Shown one piece after another: positions 1 to 4,771 of a stretch of 6,425 nucleotides of DNA (its first letter is position 1; each line of letters starts with the position of its first letter). The translations under genes were made by a program, and so were the position numbers. The DNA is from JACZSB01 sp965372015. Its GTDB lineage: Bacteria; Fidelibacterota; Marinisomatia; SCGC-AAA003-L08; TS1B11. The notes beneath the pieces were generated by a model that worked only from the letters and a program-made list of their open reading frames with translations, made no database searches and was not told where the DNA came from. The stretch spans positions 1 to 6,425 of the forward strand of contig CBDVAP010000144.1 of the NCBI GenBank assembly GCA_965372015.1, given 5' to 3'.

Positions 1-52
1 GCCGTCCCCTCTCCGCATGCGGAGAGGGGCTTTACGGAGTAAAGGGGAGAGG
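1..52. repeat. Structured inverted-repeat element, left copy (5' part cut by window)
   Basis: Positions 6-29 are a perfect 24-bp palindrome with arms CCCCTCTCCGCA and its complement; it can fold as a 10-bp stem with a CATG loop. It is followed at once by a second hairpin, CTTTAC (30-35), loop GGA, GTAAAG (39-44), and then by GGGAGAGG (45-52). By analogy with the copy at 993-1055, that last stretch should be the 3' half of an outer stem whose 5' half lies before the window start. A run of five T follows at 53-57, so the element could also act as a transcription terminator for an upstream gene. The palindrome and hairpin are seen directly. Membership in one family with the right copy is inferred from shared architecture and partial sequence likeness. 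Confidence 0.75.
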
Positions 53-65
53 TTTTTGGTGGATG

Positions 66-91
66 GTCGACAGGGCCTGTAATCTGTCAAC
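66..91. repeat. Small imperfect inverted repeat upstream of the TPR gene
   Basis: GTCGACAG (66-73) and CTGTCAAC (84-91) pair at 7 of 8 positions around a 10-nt spacer. The element lies between the left structured repeat and the TPR gene. It could be an operator, a weak hairpin or chance; no promoter hexamers are clear next to it. Confidence 0.25.
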
Positions 92-141
92 GGCGAGGGC
101 GGGATCCGGGCGAGAGGTGAACGTCTATACGTGCACCAAGC

Positions 142-146
142 GGGAG
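142..146 (+). promoter_or_regulatory. Probable ribosome binding site of the TPR gene
   Basis: GGGAG ends 10 nt before the ATG at 157. This supports the upstream ATG over the in-frame ATG at 178, which would leave the signal peptide without its short charged N-terminus. Confidence 0.45.
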
Positions 147-156
147 ATCAAATAGT

Positions 157-912
157 ATGAGCAACACAGTAAGATTTATGTTTGCCACGGCAGCTACGGT
201 GCTATTGCCGTTGTGCCCGGCCTTCAATTATCAAGCCGTGCAAGGTGCTCAACAAGATAATTCTTTGGAAGGAAGAATAGCACAATTACAGCAAGAAGTA
301 CAAGCAAATCCTAGAAATCCTGATTTACATTTTGAATTAAGTAAACTTTATGAAGAGGATGTTGGAAGATATTATGATGAAGCTTTATCTGAGTTTGGTT
401 TGGCTGTTGATTATGGGTTAGAAGGAAGGAGTGAGTGGAGGGATAGTAGAAAAGTCGGGAAAATCAACAATAAAGGAATTTCATTATTTAACAAAGGAAA
501 ATATGACAAAGCAATTGAAAAATTTGAAGAGGCTCTTGAAGAAGATACAAATAACCCTCACACTTATAATAATCTTAGTGGAGTTTATTTTACTAAAGGG
601 GAGTTTGGAAAAGCAATAGAATATGCAAAAATAGCTGTTGATTTAGACCATACTAATGCAAATTTTCATATGTCAACTGGTGCTGCATACTTAAAAAAAG
701 GAGATTTTGAATTATCTCTATTAAATTATAATAAAATTGGGCATATTGATTCAAATCATTATCAACAGTATTTTGGTGTTGCTACTGCATATTACGGATT
801 AGGTCAATATAATGATGCTATTGGTGCTTTGAATAAACTTCCTGAATCAGTTCAAGAAATTCCACAAATAGTAGAACTTAGAAAAAAATGTGTTGATGGA
901 TTGTTAAAATAA
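157..912 (+). CDS. Exported tetratricopeptide-repeat (TPR) protein
   Basis: This 251-residue protein is made mostly of TPR helix pairs, which normally act as protein-protein binding scaffolds; its partner and role are unknown. Residues 1-30 look like a Sec signal peptide: short N-region with R6, hydrophobic stretch from about 8 to 20, and a possible cleavage after VQG at 28-30. C20 follows LLPL, which is not a good lipobox. TPR-like units are visible at about 50-87, 101-134, 135-168, 169-202 and 203-230, with recurring patterns such as G-x-Y-x-x-A-I-x-x-F-x-x-A. The mature protein is probably periplasmic or outside the cell. From about codon 28 on, the gene is strongly AT-rich, unlike its own 5' end and every neighbour, suggesting horizontal origin. 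It stands alone: no partner gene lies within its repeat-flanked patch. The fold is confident; the function is not known. Confidence 0.85.
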   Translation: MSNTVRFMFATAATVLLPLCPAFNYQAVQGAQQDNSLEGRIAQLQQEVQANPRNPDLHFELSKLYEEDVGRYYDEALSEFGLAVDYGLEGRSEWRDSRKVGKINNKGISLFNKGKYDKAIEKFEEALEEDTNNPHTYNNLSGVYFTKGEFGKAIEYAKIAVDLDHTNANFHMSTGAAYLKKGDFELSLLNYNKIGHIDSNHYQQYFGVATAYYGLGQYNDAIGALNKLPESVQEIPQIVELRKKCVDGLLK

Positions 913-973
913 AGTATATGATTATTTCTATTGTTTTCTAGAGATGTGGAAGCGACCTCGCTCCGCTCACTGC

Positions 974-988
974 CCCGCCATTAGCGGG
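974..988. repeat. Small hairpin downstream of the TPR gene
   Basis: CCCGC (974-978), loop CATTA, GCGGG (984-988) form a perfect 5-bp stem just before the right structured repeat. No T-run follows, so it is not a classical intrinsic terminator. The word GCCATTAG in its loop region recurs at 1127-1134 inside another small hairpin. Confidence 0.4.
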
Positions 989-992
989 AAAG

Positions 993-1055
993 CACCCACC
1001 CCTAATCCCCTCCCTCAGTGAGGGAGGGGACTTCACGAAGTGAATGGGGTGGGTG
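993..1055. repeat. Structured inverted-repeat element, right copy (complete)
   Basis: Three nested stems are visible. The outer stem is CACCCACCCC (993-1002) with GGGGTGGGTG (1046-1055), 10 bp exact. Inside it are hairpin A, CCCCTCCCTCA (1007-1017) with TGAGGGAGGGG (1019-1029) about a single G, and hairpin B, TTCAC (1032-1036), loop GAA, GTGAA (1040-1044). Together they would fold as a three-way junction in RNA or single-stranded DNA. The layout matches the partial copy at 1-52. No protein is encoded, so if it moves it would do so like a MITE or REP-type element, using a transposase elsewhere. It could also stabilise the 3' end of the TPR mRNA. Confidence 0.8.
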
Positions 1056-1098
1056 GAACAGCGGGCTAGGCGCCTTCCCCCAAATCCGGCTCGCCGTA

Positions 1099-1117
1099 GG
1101 CTACCCTGCGCGTAGCC
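1099..1117. repeat. Hairpin in the purC upstream region
   Basis: GGCTAC (1099-1104) and GTAGCC (1112-1117) form an exact 6-bp stem with a 7-nt loop, about 50 nt before the purC start. It may be part of the purC leader or the edge of the repeat-rich patch. No match to a known riboswitch (for example the purine aptamer) was recognised. Confidence 0.35.
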
Positions 1118-1155
1118 CCACGATTAGCCATTAGTGGCAGAAAAGGTTTAATTTC

Positions 1156-1161
1156 AAGGGA
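1156..1161 (+). promoter_or_regulatory. purC ribosome binding site
   Basis: AAGGGA lies 6 nt before the ATG at 1168 and supports that start, which also gives the usual short PurC N-terminus leading into the LYEGKAK motif. Confidence 0.6.
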
Positions 1162-1167
1162 ACTCTT

Positions 1168-1875
1168 ATGAAAAAAGGTCAAATGCTATACGAGGGCAAG
1201 GCTAAACAGGTCTTCGCCACCGACAACCCTGATCTGCTGATCCAGCACTTCAAGGACGACGCCACCGCCTTCGATGGCACCAAGAAGTCCACCATCGCCT
1301 CCAAAGGGGTGGTGAACAACGCCATCTCGAGCCACATGTTCTCACTGCTGGCGGAGAACGGCGTGCCCACCCACTTCGTTAAGAAACTGGATGACCGGGA
1401 GATGCTGATCAAACGGTTGGAGATGATCCAGGTGGAAGTGATCATGCGCAACGTGGCCGCCGGCAGCATCTGCAAACGCTACGGCATCGAGGAGGGCCGC
1501 AAATTCGATCAGCCGATTCTGGAGCTGTACTTTAAGAGCGACCCGCATCACGACCCGCTGATGAACGCCGAGCACGTGGTGCAGTTCGGCCTCTGTTCAC
1601 TGGAGACCCTGGACGAAATCGGCGGCTATGCCCGGCGGATCAACGAGTTAATGCGGCAGTTCTTTACCGGTATCAAGGTCACCCTGGTGGACTTCAAGCT
1701 GGAGTTCGGCCTGGCGGGCGACCGGGTGCTGCTGGGGGACGAGATTTCCCCCGATACCTGCCGTTTCTGGGACCTGGAAACCGGGGAGAAGCTGGATAAG
1801 GACCGCTTCCGTTTCGACCTGGGCCGGGTGGACGAGGTCTACCAGGAGATGCTCAGCCGGGTGACGGGCGGCTGA
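1168..1875 (+). CDS. purC: Phosphoribosylaminoimidazole-succinocarboxamide synthase (SAICAR synthetase)
   Basis: PurC joins CAIR and L-aspartate using ATP to give SAICAR, a step of de novo purine synthesis in the cytoplasm. The 235-residue protein is full length for the short bacterial form. Family motifs are all present: LYEGKAK (7-13) at the nucleotide-binding start, KDDATAFDG (29-37), EVIMRNVAAGS (90-100), ELYFKSDPHHDPLMN (119-133), LVDFKLEFG (173-181) and DEISPDTCRFWD (191-202). It is the first gene of the GC-rich operon. psd starts 1 nt after its stop, so the two are probably translated from one message. Two more purine genes, purS and purQ, come after the phospholipid pair. Nothing in the sequence looks damaged. 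Confidence 0.97.
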   Translation: MKKGQMLYEGKAKQVFATDNPDLLIQHFKDDATAFDGTKKSTIASKGVVNNAISSHMFSLLAENGVPTHFVKKLDDREMLIKRLEMIQVEVIMRNVAAGSICKRYGIEEGRKFDQPILELYFKSDPHHDPLMNAEHVVQFGLCSLETLDEIGGYARRINELMRQFFTGIKVTLVDFKLEFGLAGDRVLLGDEISPDTCRFWDLETGEKLDKDRFRFDLGRVDEVYQEMLSRVTGG

Positions 1876-1876
1876 G

Positions 1877-2521
1877 ATGGCGGCGGAGGGACGGATTATT
1901 CTGTTGCCGTTGCTGGCAATTTCTGTGGCGGTGAGTGTCTGGTTGCTGCTGGCGCCCCACCCGGCCCTGAAGGGACTGACCCTGCTGGGGTGGCTGCTGG
2001 TAGCGTTCTCACTGGTGTTTTTCCGCGACCCGCGACGGGAGCCGCCACCGGACGCCCTGGCATTCCTGGCCCCGGCCGACGGCCGGGTGGTGGAGGTCAA
2101 ACCGATCGGCCGGGACGATCATATCGGTGGGGAGGCGCTGCGGATTTCAATATTCCTGTCGCTGTTCAACGTACACGCTCAGCGGGTCCCATACGATGGG
2201 GAAGTGACCGGCACCGATTACCGGTCCGGGAAGTTCCTGGCGGCCTTCAACCAGCGGGCCAGTGCGGAAAATGAACAAGCGGTGACATTTTTCAAGGCAA
2301 ACGGCGGTAACTTCACCGTTAAGCAGATCGCCGGACTCCTGGCCCGCAGGGTGATCAGCTATATGCAACCCGGCCTACAGGTGCGCCGGGGAGAACGTTT
2401 GGGTTTCATCCGGTTCGGCTCGCGGGTGGAAATTATCCTGCCCGCGGACTTCGACGTGCGGGTCAAAGTAGGCGACCGGGTGAGCGGGACAACCACTATT
2501 ATCGGGTATTTTGCAACATGA
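1877..2521 (+). CDS. psd: Phosphatidylserine decarboxylase proenzyme (short, membrane-linked type)
   Basis: Psd converts phosphatidylserine to phosphatidylethanolamine with release of CO2 at the inner membrane. The 214-residue length fits the short Psd subfamily. Two hydrophobic segments (about 6-25 and 33-49) precede the FFRDP motif (48-52). The family's Asp-His-Ser set can be placed at D68 in APADGRV, H100 in FNVHAQR and S182 in FGSR. From family knowledge, the proenzyme cuts itself between G181 and S182, leaving a pyruvoyl cofactor on the small alpha chain (about 33 residues here). No clear Shine-Dalgarno is seen; the start lies 1 nt after the purC stop, so coupling is likely. Its stop overlaps the pssA start in ATGA. 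The next gene makes its substrate. Confidence 0.95.
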   Translation: MAAEGRIILLPLLAISVAVSVWLLLAPHPALKGLTLLGWLLVAFSLVFFRDPRREPPPDALAFLAPADGRVVEVKPIGRDDHIGGEALRISIFLSLFNVHAQRVPYDGEVTGTDYRSGKFLAAFNQRASAENEQAVTFFKANGGNFTVKQIAGLLARRVISYMQPGLQVRRGERLGFIRFGSRVEIILPADFDVRVKVGDRVSGTTTIIGYFAT

Positions 2522-3279
2522 AGATCACCAGACCCAGGAAGAAGATTAGGCAACCCCTCAAGAAGGACCACATCCCCAGCCTGTTCACGCTGATGAATAT
2601 GTTCCTGGGGTTTCTGGCAATTATCAGCATCGTCGAGGGATTTTACATCCGGGCGGCCTACCTGGTGATGGCGGCCGGCATTTTCGACGCCCTGGACGGC
2701 AAGCTGGCCCGCTGGATACATGTGCCTTCGGCGTTCGGGATGGAACTGGACTCACTGGCGGACCTGGTGTCGTTTTCCCTGGCCCCGTCGTTGATGATCT
2801 GGGCCATTTTTACCCGGGACCTGCACCCGGTGCTGGGGGCCGCAATCGCCGGCACGCCCCTGATATTCGGGGCTATCCGCCTGGCCCGATTCAACGTGGA
2901 CCAACACAGCCAGCCCAAGCCCTATTTCGAAGGGCTGCCGGCCCCGGTGGCGGCCTTTGTGATTGTGGCGTTGGTGTTGTTTTATCAACCCCAGGAGGAG
3001 GTAAGCGCGGCCAAAGTGGTGTTGCCCATGGTGATGGTGGTCTCCTTCCTGATGGTCAGCCAGATCAGGTACCCGAAAACACCAGCCCTCTCGTTGCGGG
3101 CCGGATCGGGGAACACTCTCTTTCTGTTGGCAAGCATCGCTGCCCTGTTTCTCACCTTCTTCATCGACGGACGCTTCCTGTTGCCGCTAATGACCATTTA
3201 CCTGCTGATCGGGATCATGCGCTGGATGACCCGTACCGATACAGCCGTAGACTTTCAGTCGGTGGACGAGGAGCATTGA
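2518..3279 (+). CDS. pssA: CDP-diacylglycerol-serine O-phosphatidyltransferase (phosphatidylserine synthase)
   Basis: PssA transfers the phosphatidyl group of CDP-diacylglycerol to L-serine, giving phosphatidylserine and CMP; Psd, encoded just upstream, then makes PE. The CDP-alcohol phosphotransferase signature is perfect: D57, D60, G61, A64, R65, G74, D78, D82, with the family's exact spacing. The aspartates bind the metal ions in this family. The 253-residue protein is otherwise very hydrophobic, with a basic N-terminus (RPRKKIRQPLKK) followed by several membrane helices, as in the type II enzyme of Bacillus and many other bacteria rather than the peripheral E. coli PssA. The start overlaps the psd stop (ATGA) and has no evident Shine-Dalgarno. 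Its stop overlaps the purS TTG start. Confidence 0.96.
   Translation: MKITRPRKKIRQPLKKDHIPSLFTLMNMFLGFLAIISIVEGFYIRAAYLVMAAGIFDALDGKLARWIHVPSAFGMELDSLADLVSFSLAPSLMIWAIFTRDLHPVLGAAIAGTPLIFGAIRLARFNVDQHSQPKPYFEGLPAPVAAFVIVALVLFYQPQEEVSAAKVVLPMVMVVSFLMVSQIRYPKTPALSLRAGSGNTLFLLASIAALFLTFFIDGRFLLPLMTIYLLIGIMRWMTRTDTAVDFQSVDEEH
3268..3273 (+). promoter_or_regulatory. Ribosome binding site at the purS TTG start
   Basis: GAGGAG lies inside the end of pssA, only 2 nt before the TTG at 3276. That spacing is short. The next in-frame option, GTG at 3288, would be 14 nt away and would remove the conserved first beta-strand residues, so TTG is preferred. Confidence 0.45.
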
Positions 3280-3524
3280 AAGCCCACGTGTATATCACCC
3301 CCAAGGAGGGCATCCTGGACCCCCAGGGGGAAACAGTGGGCCAGGCGCTACGCAACCTGGGCATCGATAAAGTGGCCGCTGTCAGGGTGGGCAAATTTAT
3401 CGAGATCGACCTGCCGGGTCTGGCACGGGGCGGAGCGGAGAAGGTGACCCGGGAAGCCTGTGAGCGCCTGCTGGTGAATCCCAACATCGAGAGCTACACT
3501 TTTGAAGTTGTGAAGGGCGACTGA
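3276..3524 (+). CDS. purS: Phosphoribosylformylglycinamidine synthase subunit PurS
   Basis: PurS is the small bridging subunit of the split FGAM synthase (PurL-PurQ-PurS); it holds the glutaminase PurQ against the synthase PurL so that ammonia can pass between them. The 82-residue length is typical. The N-terminal pattern KAHVYITPKEGILDPQG, then LRNLGIDKV and VRVGKFIEIDL, is characteristic of the family. The start is TTG, overlapping the pssA stop as TTGA, which suggests translation by ribosomes finishing pssA. Its stop shares one base with the purQ ATG. purL is not in the window. Confidence 0.95.
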   Translation: MKAHVYITPKEGILDPQGETVGQALRNLGIDKVAAVRVGKFIEIDLPGLARGGAEKVTREACERLLVNPNIESYTFEVVKGD

Positions 3525-4210
3525 TGCGATTTGCCGTGTTGGTCTTTCCCGGCTCGAACTGCGACTACGATGCTTACCACACGGTGCGGCATATATTGGG
3601 AGAGCGGGCGGAGTTTATCTGGCACCGGGAGACCTCCCTGGAGGGCTTCGATGTGGTGATTATACCGGGAGGCTTTTCGTATGGGGATTACCTGCGTACC
3701 GGAGCCATCGCCCGCCTATCACCGATCATGGCGGCGGTCCGGCAATTCGCCTCCGCCGGCGGGCTGGTGCTGGGCATTTGCAACGGTTTTCAGATCCTGA
3801 TCGAGGCCGGCCTGCTGCCCGGGGCGCTGATCAGCAACAGCGGTCTGCGTTTTATCAGCCGGCGGGTCTACCTGCGGCCCGGGGGGAGCGGCAATCCTTT
3901 CACGGCAGGCCTGGACCCCAGCCGCAGTTACGCCATGCCTATCGCCCACCAGGCCGGGAATTACCTGGTTTCGGCGCCGGAGCTGGAGCAGCTTGAAAAG
4001 CATGAGCAAATCGCCTTCCGCTATGTGACGGCCGAAGGTGAGCGCACTAAGGACGCCAACCCCAACGGGTCCTGCGCCAATATCGCCGGGGTGCTCAACC
4101 GGGAGAAGAACGTCATGGGGATGATGCCCCACCCGGAGCGGGCCGCCGAGGCGCTGCTGGGGTCGGTGGACGGACTGGCTCTGTTCGAATCCATCGTTGG
4201 GCGCAGCTGA
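3524..4210 (+). CDS. purQ: Phosphoribosylformylglycinamidine synthase glutaminase subunit PurQ
   Basis: PurQ is the class I glutamine amidotransferase subunit that releases ammonia from glutamine for FGAM synthesis by PurL. The 228-residue protein is full length. The catalytic triad is clear: nucleophile C86 in GICNGFQIL, with H203 and E205 in MMPHPERA. Other family motifs are FPGSNCDYD (8-16), PGGFSYGDYLRTG (48-60) and DPNPNGS-like DANPNGSCANIAGV (177-190). One departure is noted: the usual PIAHGEG motif reads PIAHQAGNY here, with Q143 and A144 in place of Gly and Glu. AAGGG at 3513-3517 is a fair ribosome binding site 6 nt from the ATG, which shares one base with the purS stop. The stop in turn shares a base with the next start. 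Confidence 0.96.
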   Translation: MRFAVLVFPGSNCDYDAYHTVRHILGERAEFIWHRETSLEGFDVVIIPGGFSYGDYLRTGAIARLSPIMAAVRQFASAGGLVLGICNGFQILIEAGLLPGALISNSGLRFISRRVYLRPGGSGNPFTAGLDPSRSYAMPIAHQAGNYLVSAPELEQLEKHEQIAFRYVTAEGERTKDANPNGSCANIAGVLNREKNVMGMMPHPERAAEALLGSVDGLALFESIVGRS

Positions 4211-4488
4211 TGGCATTTGGCGAGTTCCGGAAGCGCTCCTTGGGGATGATTTTCATCTCCCTGATCCTGGGCGCCGCGGTGGGGACTATCCTCGGGGAGG
4301 TACTGGGGGTGACGCTGCCCGAGGGTGTGGTGAAGCAATTTTTCCTCCAGTCGGTGAGCTGGGGCATTAGCCCGGTGACCCTGGACCTGCTGGTGGTGAC
4401 GGTCACATTTGGTTTGCGGGTCAAGTTCAACATCAGTAGCGTGGTGGGACTGGGCGCGGTCTACTATTTCCTGCGCTACTTTCGTTGA
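4210..4488 (+). CDS. DUF4321 family small membrane protein
   Basis: This 92-residue protein of unknown function fits the DUF4321 family as I know it from its pattern: a first helix rich in small residues (about 11-33, LILGAAVGTILGEVLG), a conserved proline before a linker (P37), then a second hydrophobic segment ending in TFGLRVKFNISSVVG (66-80) and a last helix to residue 90. It is probably an inner-membrane protein with two or three helices. The ATG shares one base with the purQ stop and no Shine-Dalgarno is seen, so it is coupled to the purine/phospholipid operon. The next gene is tatA, 48 nt on. The family call rests on pattern recall, not a search; no function should be assigned. Confidence 0.75.
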   Translation: MAFGEFRKRSLGMIFISLILGAAVGTILGEVLGVTLPEGVVKQFFLQSVSWGISPVTLDLLVVTVTFGLRVKFNISSVVGLGAVYYFLRYFR

Positions 4489-4525
4489 GCGGCCGAGGGG
4501 CCCGCCTACGCGCGAACAATTATTC

Positions 4526-4531
4526 AGGAGG
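4526..4531 (+). promoter_or_regulatory. Consensus ribosome binding site of tatA
   Basis: AGGAGG lies 5 nt before the ATG at 4537. It is the strongest Shine-Dalgarno in the window, matching a gene that is not coupled to its upstream neighbour and whose product is needed in many copies. Confidence 0.8.
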
Positions 4532-4536
4532 CTGAT

Positions 4537-4755
4537 ATGTCGTTAGGTTTTGGCGAAATACTGGTTATACTGTTCATCGTCCTGCTGCTGTTCGGGGCCA
4601 AGAGACTCCCCGAGCTGGCCAAGGGGCTGGGCCGCGGGTTGCGGGAATTCAAGCAGGCCACTAGCGAAATCCAGGATGAGATTCAATCGGCGACCAACCT
4701 GGACGAACCGGCGAAGAAAGTGGAATCAACGCCCGCCGAGGAAGGGGACAAGTAA
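4537..4755 (+). CDS. tatA: Sec-independent (Tat) protein translocase subunit TatA
   Basis: TatA forms the oligomeric pore-like part of the twin-arginine translocase, which exports folded proteins across the inner membrane. The 72-residue protein has the standard layout: a short N-terminal membrane helix (about 4-19) with the polar residue E7, the FG hinge (F19-G20), then the amphipathic helix AKRLPELAKGLGRGLREFK (21-39) and a charged, poorly conserved tail. The FGAKRLPELAK pattern favours TatA/E over TatB. No tatC or tatB is in the window. gatA begins 16 nt after the stop, and an open frame in the gatA phase runs back through this gene, which can mislead automatic start calling. Confidence 0.93.
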   Translation: MSLGFGEILVILFIVLLLFGAKRLPELAKGLGRGLREFKQATSEIQDEIQSATNLDEPAKKVESTPAEEGDK

Positions 4756-4771
4756 GGTCCCCGGTCCGTTT

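Larger units (their letters stand above)
1..1056. other. Candidate accessory island: AT-rich gene between two repeat copies
   Basis: A single AT-rich gene (about 28% GC at 301-360 and 33% at 781-840, counted by hand) sits between two related GC-rich inverted repeats, and the operon that follows is about 67% GC (1441-1500). The AT-rich stretch runs from about 235 to 945. No transposase, integrase or clear target-site duplication is visible. Whether the repeats moved the gene, were insertion hotspots, or are there by chance cannot be told from this window. Confidence 0.35.
913..1167. other. Intergenic region rich in hairpins, no gene seen
   Basis: This 255-nt stretch holds no convincing coding frame. 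It carries, in order, an AT-rich tail of the TPR gene to about 945, a small hairpin (974-988), the right structured repeat (993-1055), a second hairpin (1099-1117), a short GCCA/TGGC hairpin (1127-1138) and the purC ribosome binding site. The purC operon promoter presumably lies here, but no convincing -35/-10 pair could be picked. Confidence 0.6.

Noticed and set aside
431..619. Small plus-strand frame of 62 codons inside the TPR gene
   Set aside because: It lies wholly inside the TPR gene in another frame; its lysine/leucine-rich text is the product of AT-rich DNA and has no recognisable pattern.
1..1060. CRISPR array or toxin-antitoxin pair in the repeat-flanked patch
   Set aside because: Only two palindromic repeats about 1 kb apart, no regular spacers, and only one gene between them with no toxin or antitoxin pattern.
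1124..1152. Possible promoter for purC: TTAGCC and TTTAAT spaced 17 nt
   Set aside because: The -35 match is poor and the pair overlaps a hairpin; too weak to report as a feature.
1648..2100. Minus-strand frame of 150 codons across the purC-psd junction
   Set aside because: Overlaps two certain genes; arginine/serine-rich text typical of antisense reading of GC-rich DNA.
3719..4216. Minus-strand frame of 165 codons opposite purQ
   Set aside because: Shadow of purQ with no family pattern and no separate regulatory context.
4489..4536. Possible terminator or promoter between the DUF4321 gene and tatA
   Set aside because: GC-rich but with no clean stem followed by a T-run, and no convincing promoter hexamers in 48 nt.
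4550..4771. An open frame in the gatA phase starting at ATG 4550, giving a 525-residue product
   Set aside because: Its first 74 residues are tatA read in another frame and look like nothing in GatA; tatA itself is a clear gene with a consensus ribosome site.
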